64,000 bases of DNA. Source: Iris pallida (taxonomy: Eukaryota; Streptophyta; Magnoliopsida; Asparagales; Iridaceae). The stretch is taken from NCBI GenBank assembly GCA_029216955.1, contig JANAVB010029819.1, positions 36,320,831 through 36,384,830 of the forward strand, written 5' to 3'. Made by a program: the position numbers and the translations under genes. Positions 45,980 to 59,481 of the stretch are shown here, one piece after another (positions within the stretch are counted from its first letter, which is position 1; each line of letters opens with the position of its first letter). Below the pieces are notes generated by a model. It searched no databases. It had not been told where the DNA came from and saw nothing but the letters and a program-made list of their open reading frames with translations.

Positions 45980-46665
45980 ATACTAGAAGCAAATGGATCC
46001 TCGATAGTGAATCGTGGCACAAGACTGGTGATGCATCCCTATTCACGATGCTATCGATGAAGAAAGAAGGATACGTCTCCTTCAACAACAATTTAAGAGG
46101 TTATATAATAGGTAACGGTAATATTGATATTCCTCCTTACCCAGTCATAAAATATGTTTGTCTTGACACAGAGTTAAAACATAACTTACTAAGCATTAGT
46201 CATCTTGCTGACAATGGTTATGGTATTAACATTGTGAAAGATAAATGCTCTCTATATGAAATGACTACTAGGGACTTGGTTTATGAAGGAATAAAGGAGG
46301 ATAATATATGTCTTTTATCTATTAGAGAATACTAACAGTGCAGGTAAGTGCCTTATAGTCAACAAAGATGAAAGCTGGCTATGACACATGAGACTAGGAC
46401 ATGCCAATATGGACAACATCGCAAGGCTATCTACGAAGAAATTGGTAAAAGGATTACCAAAAATTTTCTTTAAGAGAGATATGGTATGTGATGACTACGA
46501 GAAAAAAATAAAGCAACTAGGACTTTTTAAAAATCCATTAATGCTGTAAGTACTTTAAAACCCTTGCAATTATTACATATGGGTTTATTTGGACCAAGTA
46601 GAGTCATCAGTCTTGATGGTAAACTCTATGCTTTTGTTATTGTAGATGATTTCTCTCGTTATACC
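45980..46665 (+). pseudogene. SIRE copia protease and integrase N-terminal part
   Basis: WILDSESWHKTGDASLFT (about 45990-46050) is the protease site, with Glu where the conserved Gly stands. HNLLSISHLADNGYGINI follows. The gag_pre-integrase part, RLGHANMDNIARLSTKKLVKGLP, is at 46390-46460. The integrase core starts LLHMGLFGPSRVISLDGKLYAFVIVDDFSRYT (46570-46665) and stops abruptly there, at an insertion. Confidence 0.75.
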
Positions 46666-49138
46666 ATTCCCCACACATTTCCACACACAAATTTACACCA
46701 TTACAATAATTTTCTATACATATGCTCTCTCCTTCTCTGCCTAGCCATCTCCGGCCACCTCGTTGGAGCCTAGTCCCCGGCCAGTGTCCGACCAACCATC
46801 CCTATTCTCTGCCATCACCAACACGAGCACCACCACTCTTCCACCTTGACCACCTCACCTCTTTTCAACCGACCCTTGTGCACCCGACCACCCAACTATG
46901 GCTTCGGCCATCCACCAAGCCAGAGCTACACCATTGACCACTGACTTTGCCCCCACAGGAACACCATCACTATCCCGTCATCACCACCGATCATCACCAA
47001 CACTCGACCACCTCTCTTCGCCGACCCTTGCAAGCCTCAACTTCATATTTGTACCCTGCCGTCGAGCTTCGTGAGCCACCACACAGCCTATAAACAACTG
47101 TCTGCCTCCGGAGACCTACACATCACCACCACCGTACTTCTCCTTCACCGACCACCTTCTTCCCTTGACTAACCAAACCACTACCGAAAAACTCCATCTT
47201 TGGCTGACCCAGCCCTCTCTCTAACGCGCAGCCTCGTTCCGCCCCTGACATCTGTTGTCGCACCACCGAGCGAACGAACCTGTAGAGAGAACTTCTTCTC
47301 TCCACTCTCTCCATCTCTCTGGCTTTCTCTTCCTACTCTCTCGATCTACCCAAATTATGAACGAATCTCTCTTTCTCTCTCCCTGTCTAAATTTTAAGTA
47401 GGAGAGCAGCAGCCCGAACAGTTGGACTTTGGTTTTGTTTTTTAATTATTTTGGGGAACATGGGACTGGGCCTAAGCCCAGTTAATGTTGGGCTAGGCTC
47501 AGAGCCCAGTAGGTCTTTGTTTTAATTTAATTAGTTATATTGGACTGGGCTTTAGCCCATTGATATTATTTCAAATGGTTTTTATTGAGCTTAGCTAGGT
47601 CGGGCCAGGCCTTAGAGCCCATTAAGAATAGGGGTTTGTTTTTATTTATTTGGGATTTGATTCGGCTTCCAGGCCCAAGGCTATTTTGGGCTGGACTTTA
47701 TGAACCCATTAAGTATTTTAAGTGTTTAAATATATTGGGCTTTAGAAATATTTAGTTTAATAGGCTTGTGTTTATATAATATATATGATTAACAAATATT
47801 ATTGGGCCTTATTATTTGGGCTTTAATTTTTGGACTTTTTGGTTGTATTGGGCAATGGAGCCCTACAAACTAAATTGATAAACATTGGGCTTTAGCCCTA
47901 CATTCTGATTGATAAATTGGGCCTTGGAACCTAAAGAATTAATTTGATTTTGGACCTTGAGTCCTACATGGCATTTATATATTTATTCCATGGATAAAAT
48001 TGACCTTGGTCCTACAATGGTCAATTAGATTTAAGCCCAATAAATATATTATTTTGTTTTGATTTCATTAATGGGCTTTGGGCCTTAGATACTATTTGAT
48101 TAACAAATTTGGTTATGGGCTTGTATTACAAGTTAATGTCTAGCCCTCAACCTTAAGAATAATATTGATATATTTTCTAAATTGGTATTTTTGGCTAAAT
48201 ATTTGGCAAGTCCCTTAATCAATTTCCTTTTTCACTTATTTGAGAAAATCGCAATTATGACTAATTGACTCATTTTCTTTCCTCAATAATCGTGCCAATT
48301 CCTAAATCTGGACTTCTATATATCAAATTGGACTATTTAGACTATTCTGAACTCAATGAAACTGTCTTTTTTTTATCGTTTGGGATCATTTATTGTAATT
48401 TAGTTCCGTGTCAACACGTTCGTATCATGCATATCAACTCCAACTAATTGAGGCAAGTACACCGTGCTTTATGTTTCATTATACATTATAAATGCTGCTA
48501 TGATATCTTTCCTAGTTGGTTATCATGTTGAAAAATGATTCTGACACGTGATAATATTGCTTAAATCTGATTCATGAACAATAATATGAATCATTTAGAA
48601 TCTTTGAATCACCTTCTGAATCACCTATTTAGAATCTTTGATTCCCTTACTATATGAATCATAGGCAAATGGGAAATGCAAGTAGTTATGTGACCAATAA
48701 CCAACTCCCAAAATTATTTTAGAATGACAGTTCAACCTATATCTCATGTATGTTCGAGCCGTACTTTTAGAATCACCAACCCAAGTCGGTCACATGATGA
48801 AATGGTATGACGAAGCTATATTTGGATGGAGCTATTTAAGACTTTTACTTGCTTAGTTTTTCTTTCTTAGTTCATTTCCATTATCTGCTACTGAATTTGT
48901 CTCCGGAAGACTTTCTTAGTATTTTGTATTAATTTGTGATCAACTCTTGGATTCGCTGGCTTATGTTACTTTGATTATCAACTTATAAAAATATGTTTAT
49001 TTTCTTATGATGCATCTCTTTAGCACTGTGATTGAGTTGACTTGCTTGACTTTCTAGTACTATGCCACTTCTGTGACGTATGATGGGCGTGCCTCACGCA
49101 CCCATTTCCGAATATCATGCGGGTGCAGGTCGTGACAC
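46666..49138 (+). repeat. Gypsy-type LTR fragment inserted in SIRE integrase
   Basis: The right end GGTGCAGGTCGTGACA matches the ends of the gypsy LTRs in this window. It contains a CT- and GC-rich leader-like segment (46720-47400), a segment with GGGC...GCCC hairpins (47460-48130) and AGGCAAGTAC at about 48452. No typical TG start is seen at the left edge, and some integrase sequence is missing between 46665 and 49145. It is therefore a 5'-truncated LTR or an insertion with deletion. The frames 46722-47397 have no protein similarity I recognise. Confidence 0.65.
47460..48130. repeat. GGGC-GCCC hairpin cluster in LTR fragment
   Basis: Perfect short inverted repeats are CTGGGC-CTAA-GCCCAG (47466-47481), GGGC-TTTA-GCCC (47547-47558) and again GGGC-TTTA-GCCC (47887-47898). 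Many further TTGGGC, AGGCCC and GAGCCC words occur in a 670-bp AT-rich background. Confidence 0.75.
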
Positions 49139-51350
49139 TTCATGATTACTCGCATCCGAAGTGATCATGGAGGCGAATTCGGAAATTCTGATTTCAAAAA
49201 GTTTTATGATTCAAATGGCTACTTTCATGAATTTTCCTATCCTAGGACTCCCCAACAGAATGGGGTTGTGGAGCGGACCCGTATAATCTTCTGAAATATT
49301 TTTGGGCTGAAGTTGTAAATATAGCTTGTCATGTTTTGAATATGGTTCTGATTTGACCTATATCAAAGAAGACTCCATTTGAATTATGGTGTAATAAGAT
49401 TCCAAATATTTCTGACTTTAAAGTTTTTGGCTGTTGCTGTTTTATTTTGAACACTAAGGATAAATTGGGTAGGTTCAATTCTAAGGCAGATGAAGGAATA
49501 TTCCTTAGATATGCTGCCAAGGGAAAAGGTTTTAGACTTTTTCAATAAAAGGTATATGATTGTTGAAGAGTATATAAATGTTACTTTTGATGAATTTAAC
49601 AATCAATTAGCAAGTGACAATGATGACGAAGACATAGAAAAAACGTCCAACAAAGCACCTGAAGATATTGACATTGGAACAAGCTATCTGGAGAGTTTGC
49701 CAAAGAAGATAAGCTTCATGTCAGACCATCCAGATACTTTAATCATAGGTGATGTATCAAAAGGAGATGCACACGTTCATCTACTAGAGATATAGCTGCT
49801 AATATTGCCTCTATATCACAAGTAGAACCTAAGACAGTATTAGATGGTTTTAGTGATAAATTTTAGATTTATGCCATGCAAGAAGAACTAAACTAGTTTG
49901 AGAGGAACCAAATTTGGGAACTTGTTCCCAAATCTATTGGTTACTCTATAATTGGTACCAAATCGGTATTCCGAAATAAACTTAGTGAGGATGGGCAAGT
50001 CGTTCGCAACAAAGTACGTCTAGTTGCTCAGGATTATAATAAAAAAGAATGAATTGATTATGACGAGACTTATGCTCCTGTTGCTAGATTAGAGTCTATT
50101 TGCATGCTTTGTGCATATGCATATTTTTATGATTTTAATTTTTTTAAATGGACGTCAGGAGTGCATTTTTAAATAGTTTTATAAAAGAAGAGATTTTTGT
50201 AAAACAACCCCAAGCTTTGAAGATTTCAAATTTTTTTATCATGTTTTCAAACTCCGTAAGACACCATTTGGACTCAAACAAGCCCCTAGAGCTTGGTATG
50301 ATCGCCTAAGTATCTTTCTTCTTGAAAATGGTTTTTCAAATGGGAAAGTAGATACTACTTTGTTTATCAAATCTCTTGATGACAATATTTTACTGGTGCA
50401 AATATATGTCGATGACATTATCTTTGGTTCCACTAATGAGATACTCTGTTTGCTAAGTTTTTGCAGAGTGAATTCGAGATAAGCATGATGGAAGAGCTCA
50501 TCTACTTTTTTCGACTGCAAATCAGACAGAATTCACAAGGGACATTCTTCAATCAAGCCAAGTGCACGAAGGAATTGATGAAGAAGTTCGACTTCCATAA
50601 TGCAAAATCTATCGGCATACCAATGGCTACATAAACAAAGTTTCATCTTCATGAAAGTAGAAAACCAGTTGATTAGCATAAGTATCAAGGTATGAATGGT
50701 AGTTTATTAAACTTAACTTCTAGTTGTCATGATATGTTCATCCTTTGCATATGTGCTAGATATCAAGCCAATACTAAGGAATCACACCTATACGCATTTA
50801 AGCGTATCTTTTGATAACTTAAGGGTACTTCTATTGTCCGCTTATGGTATCCCAAAACCACATCCTTTAATCGTGTTGTTTTTTGGATGCTAATTTTGCT
50901 GGAAGCAAAGTAGACCGTAAAAGTACCAGCGGTACACGTCATTTTCTAGGAATTTTTTTTACTCTCCTTGTTTAGTAAGAAGCAAAATTATGTTGTATTA
51001 TAACTAACTGAAGCAGAATATATTGCTGCAGGACATTGTTGTGCATAAATTTTATGGATGAAGCAAACCTAGAAGACTATAATTTGTATTACAAAAACAT
51101 TCCCATTTTTATAACAACACTTGCACAATAAATTTGACTAAAAACCCAATATGTCACTCACGCACCAAACACAAAGAAATACGTCATTATTTTATGCATG
51201 ATCATCAGTCATGCGGGGATATTTGTCTAGAATTTATTGATATTGACCATTAGCAAGCAGACATCTTTACAAAACCCTTATCAGAAGATCGATTCAATTT
51301 TATTCGTCACGAGTTAGGCATTCTCGATCTTGTTCTGAAGCATAAATGAA
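49139..51350 (+). pseudogene. SIRE copia integrase (rest), reverse transcriptase and RNase H
   Basis: It resumes with IRSDHGGEFGNSDFKKF...YPRTPQQNGVVERT (49153-49280), which holds catalytic D and E of integrase. TPFELWCNKIPNISDFKVFGC and an acidic linker (49490-49795) follow. RT shows WELVPKSIGYSIIGTKSVFRNKLSEDGQVVRNKVRLVAQDY and YVDDIIFGSTNE (about 50405). RNase H has DANFAGSKVDRKSTSGTRHFLG (50890-50950) and ends near 51345. Stops and frameshifts occur about every 100-200 bp. Confidence 0.8.
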
Positions 51351-51884
51351 ATATTCTGTTAAAATGACGCATTTTTATTCTTGCAATTATTAAAGTTTTT
51401 TGGGTACAAGCCGAAAGGGCCCTTTTGTCACAAAGACATAAAGAGTATGAAGCGACACGATGCTTAAGCATCTTTGGACCGCCGCACCTGGGATTTGATG
51501 CCTACAGCTAACCTAGGATAGTTAAAACTTTATTAATAAAAAGACTAAAGCATTTCATTTTAATTACATAATTAATTATGGTAGGACAAAGAAGCAAAAC
51601 TCTGACCGAGTTTGGGCCAAACTCGGTCCCCTAGTTCTAGACTTGAACCTGAGAGGTGTCATACTCTTTTAAATTACATCTTCTTCTTATTTTCCCTTTT
51701 CTCTCCAAACAGCAGCCGAACAAACCCCCATCCAAACCTAAAAATCAAAATGCTAGCCTAAAAATCCTTCAATATCCTAAGGTTTTCACCTCTCCGAAGT
51801 CTAGATCTAAGGGTTTTTCATAGTTCTCTTCCATTCTACATTATTTTTCTGAGGTATAATCTCTCAACTCCTCTCAATTTCTCT
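51351..51884 (+). other. SIRE spacer between pol and env-like ORF
   Basis: No protein motif. An inverted repeat ACCGAGTTTGG...CCAAACTCGGT (about 51609-51631) could form a hairpin. The region is a normal place for leader or acceptor sequences of the env-like ORF in SIRE elements. Confidence 0.5.
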
Positions 51885-52673
51885 ATGGCACCTAAGTTAT
51901 TTTCCAAGAAAAAGAGAAGAGTTGAATATGCATCCTCATCTAAACCTCCTCAAGATCCTATGCTTAATTTGTTTAGCCCTTCTGAACCCGAAGAAGACGA
52001 ATTTGACGGATCATTGTTTAGGAATATAGAAGTATAATGTGAATGATTTGAGGATTTCCAAAAGAGAAAAATCCGTCTAGGGAATCAAATTAGTTTGACC
52101 ATTTTCATGGCTCATCTTTCAGTTTTTGACACTCTTGGCATTGCCGATCTTGTTCAAGTTACACATCATATTTATTCCAACGCCATTCGTATGTTCTATT
52201 GTAACTTGCAACACTCACATAGGTCTATATATTCACAGGTGTGCGGTATTGAAATTGAATTCGATGATGACAATCTCAGCGAGATTCTCCATATTCCAAA
52301 CACAGAAGATGCTTTAGTCGACGTCACCAAAGTCAATTTTGGTAATGACATGTCCCTTAAATCGTTCAAGGATGCGATGTGTGATATGTACCCTTGACCT
52401 CCTGGCAGACTAATGGCTAAATCTCTAAACAAATATTCTTATGAGATGCATCATATAGTTTTTTCTACTATTTTACCCAAGATGTGATCTACGGATGAGA
52501 TCACGTACTTGGAGATGTCAGCTCGTTATCATCTTCACTTTGGTATTCCATTTAGTCTACCCAAGACTATAATTGAGGCTATGGTTTGATGTCGCAAGAA
52601 AGCGCGAAACCTACTCTATGCCATGTACCTTCCTATCATATTCTAGAGGTTTTTAATTCCCTTAGACTAATGT
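51885..52673 (+). pseudogene. Env-like / putative plant transposon protein, N-terminal part
   Basis: ATG at 51885 gives MAPKLFSKKKRRVEY, with a basic cluster KKKRRV resembling a nuclear localisation signal. A Ser/Pro/acid-rich stretch follows. After two stops (about 52036, 52045) the frame continues with FMAHLSVFDTLGIADLV...IRMFYCNLQHSHRSIYSQVCGIEIEFDDDNLSEILHIP. This is the signature of the plant transposon protein family found after pol in SIRE elements. Then comes RLMAKSLNKYSYEMHHIVFSTILPKM with further stops. It is cut at 52673. The role is unknown, and env is a positional name only. Confidence 0.7.
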
Positions 52674-54769
52674 TGTCATGCCCTAACCCAGGAAATCGCT
52701 CGTCCTCGTATCGATTTCACCCGAATCGATCGTTCTCGTTGGGGCGTGATATCGCACGAGTCTAGAGTTGTACTTGTACAAGAAAAGATAACAAATTCTT
52801 AAAATAGTTGTCTCAATTCAATACAGAAATAACAGAAAAAGGGTGGAGACACATCAGAGTATGGAAAAAATTACTTTAATAATTAAGCAACTGAATACAA
52901 AGGCTCTTGAATAGCTCAATTACATATGCCAATTAGGCTTACAACACTCACGATCTCTCTATCTTACAAAAGATTTCTTCGTTCCATACATCATGTCTTT
53001 TATAGCACATCCAATGATCCTCGGCCGAAATATCTTGATGTTGTATACCGAGCTCCAGTGCAGTCGTACACCTTGAAATGCTAAGGAACTCCATGCCTTA
53101 GCGCGTCAAAGCGAAGCTCCACCACGAGCAAACCATTCCCTGAACCTGCATGCAATATAATAGGGGATCAGTACTAATACTCTCGCATACTGATGAGACC
53201 CACTCGCCTAAACCAACACTAAGTAATTTTGTGAAACATGTATCTTACTATGTGGTCTTTATATTATTGCCTTAGGATCTGTTTTATGGCATAACTCAAG
53301 CAGTAAAACATGTAATCAATTCTCAATGTCATTTAAAACACAATTATGTCAAGTAACGTATCCCTGCAACAAATATTGTCAGCCACATAATATTCATAAA
53401 CGTAATGATCGTGAACATGTTTGCGTCATCCAAACATCCAAGCCAGTAACTAACAACATTACTCAAGTTCAAGGGTGCTAGAATCTATCAGTGTACTCGA
53501 TTCTAATCTCAGCCCACCAGCCGTATCTATATGAAAGGTCATGGCATATCGAGCCATAATGGACTATATCTTAACATAAGTCCGCGATCGCTCCCCTTAT
53601 GGGTTGCCAGCCCTGTATCAAAAAGATCTCGAACTTACTAGTATTGTACCTTATCACATCAGTGGTCGATCGTCATATATTCTAATAAAGTGTACCATAA
53701 ATACTAATTTCAATTCCCTCCTAAGTTGTACAATCTTGGTGCCCTGGTCTTAACGCGTTCGAGGGATACCAAAACTCATGCAAAGGTTATCCAAGTCATT
53801 TTACCATACAATACGCATAAAAGTTAACAAGCCATCACAATCTCAAACACCTTCTCAAGTCTAACACATAAACCATACCGGCTCGAGTTATCATCTATCT
53901 ATCTCAAGTTCTATCGATACTATGCCCCAACACATCCATATTGATGCACGATGCCCCAACAACATAGGTCTGAATACTTTTATACTACATAATATATTCT
54001 ATTCACAAGTTATTTGTGCAACAGCAGTTATGTGGCATCTGTGCCACAACTGCAGACTTTGACGCATGAAGTAACCTTTTAATGTTACAACAGTTCTGCG
54101 GCATTGCGCCATAACTTGTCTAATTCGCTTACTAAGTCAGATGTAGTCCTCATGCACAGATGCACGCTCAATGCCATATTTAATGTTCTAGGCCTAGTGC
54201 TCACTGTTCTTTGAGTCGTGCACTTGATGTACATCTCGATATTACCTTTCAATGATCTACCATCAATGTCTTATCACGACCCGTGCACTTGATGCACATC
54301 ACCTCAATTGTTCAATGTTAAATGTCCTATCTTAGGGTTCGACGCAAACTACGACTTTATATTCATTTGATCCATGCCCGTGGACTGCTCGAGGATATCA
54401 TGCATATAATGTACATTTTATTAGGCATGAAGGAGTAGGAAGATGGGTCTGAACCCGCCAACCTTAAGCCAATTTGTCTATCATTTTGCCGAGTTGATGC
54501 GGCCCAACACCCTAGATTTATTGCATGATCATCTCGTCTGGGCTAACTATGCAAGCACTTCATGCTCATTTGTATTCCTTTGTACTCAACCACTGATTCG
54601 GTCCATCACTATACCTCGGCTCGTTGCAAAGGACTCCGTACGATATCTGTACATAAAACCAACTCAATCAATACTTCTTAAAATTGTTATCATACCTCCT
54701 CGAATCAAACTCATACCTTATCGCATCAATCGACTCAGCATAATGTACCATGCGGTACAGGATATTACA
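52674..54769 (-). repeat. LTR (3' copy) of the element in the SIRE env-like ORF
   Basis: 2096 bp. It contains AGGCGAGT on minus (near 53213) and GTGCACTTGATG-type repeats (54220-54290). No gene is seen. Confidence 0.75.
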
Positions 54770-57700
54770 TAATATACCACTCAGAACAAAGTTTGTCCTA
54801 GAACCGAAGCCAACACTCAATCCACGTGTTTCCCTTGATCGTTCTGAATTTTCGATCCATGTGATTTACTCATCACCGATTCGCTTCACTATCGTGGTTT
54901 CGTCTCTTGTGTTCGTACGATTTCCATAACACATCTCGATCCTTCCTGCAGTTTTATTTAAATTTGGTATACCACTGAGTTTGGATCGTACACACATTTA
55001 AGTCATCACCAAAATATATACATTTCAGCCAAGCACAATGGTAGAGAATTCGAACAAAGCTAACATGTGCAACTCTTGAATCCTCGAATACTATCTACCA
55101 CATACTCTCGACTGATCTGATCCTAGCATCTATTCCCCAACATTCTTCACGTATGCATTATCCCATAAGTCATGATTATCCATAAAACATTCCAACATGC
55201 AATACGATTCATAGGCATAATTTCGATTTCAAAATTTTTCATCGACCATCTAACGCACGTGTTGCATCAACTCGTTGTGCATCCGATCGTAACAATTTCT
55301 TGCAGTGCCTACTCGTCCGACCATTTTCTACCACTTACACAACTCAAATCTTTGTTCAACTATCTGTGATATCTTGCCATAGTAAAATGAACTAAGTTTA
55401 TCATGTCCAAATATTCTTGCTTACCCCTCGCACTATGCCTTGCACGCAAGTATTCTGATACAACTTACATTCTTCAAACTATCTATGCATCGTATTTGGG
55501 ACCACCCCTTCTAGGCTACTCATCCAGACATCGTGATTAATTTCCTCCGACACAAGAATCAAATTGAGTCAACGATGCTCAAAGACAACAATCACTTTGA
55601 CACAAGGTCTCTTATGGTACGTCTTATGTTATGTCCTCTATCGAGCACATAAGTTCCAAATCAAACTCTCAATCCAATCTTGACTTATTTATCTCGCTAA
55701 TTTCGATCGTGCGTTCAACACACATAGCCTAATCGTTACCTGAATCCGATCTATGACACTAATCCTAGGGTCGTTCCCCTATTCTTTTGCTTTCGCGCAT
55801 AACACGATTCTTGTAGTCGCCTATCCGCATTGCTATGCTAAGTACGTTTATCAATATCTATCCCATTCATTGACTAACAAAATCATTCGAGTATTCATTC
55901 GATCAAACCATCGAAACCCGACTATATCAATTTAACCAAAGGTCGTTCCATTAACTCTCGAAACAAAATATTCGATCGCCTAAACTTATCCGAAACATGC
56001 ACCATATCATATCCATCCTCGACACAATTTCTTATGTAACATTTTTTAGGCCATCTTATGGGTCTCAAACATTCGTTTGATTTAGCGGTCAAGTCTTCTA
56101 GTGTGAGCTGCCCCGAAGCTATGCTTCATAATTATAGATCATCAACGAGGGACAATTACTACGAACCATTCTATATCCTATCTCGGAGAAAAATCAATTC
56201 TCGTATTCCTATGGGACTTTACCCAATCCGATATTATCTCTCCAATCCAAAATATCTCATCCTACACGCACGACTGATGCGTCGCTACCATCCAAATCAC
56301 TCATGTACTACGTCAAAATTTTTGCTAACCATGCTATATCTTACTCGCCTTGAATTTGAGTCCATCTACCCATGATCATTTTCTGAGGCACTCTATAATC
56401 ATCGCAACCATCCTCAAATAACCAAATCATTTTGCATCGTATCTATCACAAAACTTTTAATCGCTCGTTCGACTTCCCGTACTGTTACCTACCAAAATCT
56501 CGATTTCGTAAACTTACTCTGATTTGTATCCTCATGTTGTGCTTACATTTTCTCGCACATCCTTCTCGATACTCTATGTCCAATTTGATACCATGAATGT
56601 TAACTTCAATTCTTGACATCAATTTGACTCGTATCACATTCATCCAACAACAAATTCAACACAAACTTTGTTCATCCAATCAGTATATCCCCGAGTTATC
56701 GTATAACGTCTTTGATATGCCTTAATACCATCGATGATATACATAACCAAAAAATATTCCTTTCACAAAAACTCCAATCCGTTGTAATCAGTGTTTTCAT
56801 CTGAACTGAATATGAGTTAAGTCTCGTATGCATCAAGATACATCTCGTTGTAGCTAACTTTCATCATCGAGCGACACAATTTCCAATTCCTTATACCAAT
56901 TCTCGTATTCCTCAATCAAACTTCCAAATCGTGCTATCGAATCTTTACACTAACTCAAATGCATTCGCACAATTCTTTGCATCTACCCAAATTCGTTTTG
57001 GCAAAGTCTTCGCACTAACTCAAACTCAAATCCAACCGAATCAACTATTCCCTCAATACAAAATTTCTTCACTATTCTCGACATATCGTTCGACTTACAC
57101 TAAACGAATTATTGCCTGACGTATCAACCATTGATAAGAGTTCGCGCATAATCATACTATTCAATTTCATCGAAGCATACTTACATCAAAATCATATCAA
57201 ACCATTTCTACTATAGTCTCGGTACTATCCCACCCTTCGCAGACAAACTCACTATGATTTATACAAATGTTTCGATGCACCGATCGCTTAGTAGTATTGC
57301 ATATACCACTCAAAAATCGAGCATATCTTTATCGATATAAATATTTTGATACATTGATTACATAAGTGGTATGGCATATACCACTCATTAATCGAGTCAT
57401 TCCTCTAGCAACATACTAAATATTTCTTCTGACATATATTTCGATCTTATCGTGCCTCGGTGATCATGCTGATCACAAATGCAACATTCGCTTACTCAAT
57501 GCTCAACTCAACATTTGCCAATATACACGTTTGCCTACTTCGAATCTCGACACAACTCGGCCAACTCATACATTCGTCTACTCAAGTTCGACTAGCGACC
57601 AACCCGACTCACTACTATCGCTCTGTGATTTCATAATCCCATTCGTTGCAACTTATGCAACGATTCTTTCTCGATACTCAAAGTCATTACTTGAATCCGT

Positions 57701-58061
57701 TCAACACATTCACCATCCATTCGTATAGACATATAACACATATCATCCCATATATCGACTCGTTACACGGGTGCAAAAAATATCTTTATGTCGTGTTGTG
57801 CTGATGCAACAAGCATCGTATGATTCTTTGCACTTGATACAACCAACATCTTGCAATATTACTCGACAACATCACATAAATTTCCAAACATATATAGCAA
57901 GACACGCACAAGTATTTAGACTTATTGTATGGAACATCTAGTGTAGCATCGAGCAGATCCATGAGCCATGTGAATACGAAAACAACATAGGCCCAACTGA
58001 TTTCGATAGCGGAAGCAACTCAGGGTCAAAAATATTCATTCAGGGTCGAAATGATAGAACC
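54770..58061 (-). other. Non-coding interior of the inserted LTR element
   Basis: About 3.3 kb, AT-rich. All frames are short and I recognise no domain on either strand. CATATACCACTCA plus ATCGAG recurs (57300, 57378). This may be another LARD-like interior, or pol decayed beyond recognition. Its junction with the SIRE fragment on the right is not sharp. Confidence 0.5.
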
Positions 58062-58073
58062 GCTCTGATACCA
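58062..58073 (-). other. tRNA-Met primer-binding site
   Basis: On minus, TGGTATCAGAGC, exact, 3 nt after the LTR end (CCCACA). Confidence 0.9.
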
Positions 58074-58076
58074 CTT

Positions 58077-59224
58077 TGTGGGATCGATGGTGCCTCTAGA
58101 GGGGGGATGAATAGAGTGCAGTGGAAGTAATATCCCCAATTAAAATCTCATGCCGGTAAAGGCAAGTAAATATTGAAATGCAATAATGTAAAAGTAGTAA
58201 TTAAGTAATAAGATAGAAGCAATATGCAGACATCGAGATTTTATCCTGGTTTTTCTCTGAGAGAACTAGTCCAGACTTGAGTACTCTTGCTCGATGTTAA
58301 ATCCACTATTTAAAATAGTAGTTATATTGTGTTCTTTACTCTGAAGGACACGCCGACTTCTTACAACGTCGTATTTTTATCCGAAGCCCACGAACAAACT
58401 TCAATACTAACTGAATAGCTTTTATACGCCAAGCTTGTACAACTCGAAAACTTCTAATCGAAACACACAACACTTAGAAGAATGGGAGTTGTCTTAGAAA
58501 TATGAAGATTGAAAGCTCTTTAGTGAAAGAAAGGCTTAGAATGAATAGAGAAGATGAAGAATGAGATGAGTGAGTCAAATGAAAGACTCTTCTCTTTTTA
58601 TTGGTATTTTAGAACTAGAGTTCGGGTAGAACTCGGTTAGGTAATGTTAAAATTTTCGAATGTTTGTGATCCAAAAGAATAGATATTCATTCTGATTAGC
58701 AAAAATTTAGGGAGACCGAGTTCGGTCCGAGTTCAGGTATTAGGCTTTTATAATGTTCTTTGGGTTCAGAATGACTTTTTGGGTATTGATTTGGTTTGGT
58801 ATTAGTAGGTTTTGTTTGAGTGAGGATGGTCATCTAAATGTCAGTGATATCCGACTCACAAAAACCTAGACTCAAGAAAAGAAACTTATAGAATAAATTG
58901 ATTTTTTTGCTTGGCAAGAATAGCTACGAAATCTGTAGGCTTCATACTTTATGTATCAGATTCGTAGTTTAAGTCAATTATTGAAATCAGGTTGATCATG
59001 ACCACATGGGTCAATAATCTTCCTTATTTTGATAATTTGACAAAACTGCGATTGATACTTAACAAATTTTTATCTGGTACGAAAGTAGCTTGGTATAGTG
59101 GTACATTAGCTTTCTCCTCCACAATGTATGACCAAGTCCTTAGAGCATTTGAAATCTAGCAAAAATATATCAAACTAGGTTTTCAGAGCAACAAGTAGTA
59201 TTCAATTTGTTCAAGTATAATCAA
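58077..59224 (-). repeat. SIRE copia LTR, minus strand
   Basis: 1148 bp if the start is at 59224 (TGATTATACTTG, after the G-tract) and the end at 58077 (CCTCTAGAGG...CCCACA). The start is less certain than the end. Confidence 0.65.
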
Positions 59225-59481
59225 GACCCCCCCCCCCACGTTTGTCATATAATCAAAATAACATAAAAGATCTAAGTACTCAGCATAGAACATATAGTAA
59301 ATGGCATAAACTAGAAAGGATTTTAACAAAGCAAATAACTAGAATGTCATACATAGAGTGCTGAAAAGAAACATAGAACGAAACTGTCACAAAATGCTAA
59401 ATATCTCAAAATGTTTTCAAGAAACATATATAGCTAAGACATAACAATTAAATGCATCTAGAAAATAAAATGCAGGAGGCA

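Noticed and set aside
46722..47397. Pro/Ser-rich frames that might be a small host gene
   Set aside because: Composition matches the CT- and GC-rich leaders of the other LTRs, and the stretch is bounded by copia integrase on both sides.
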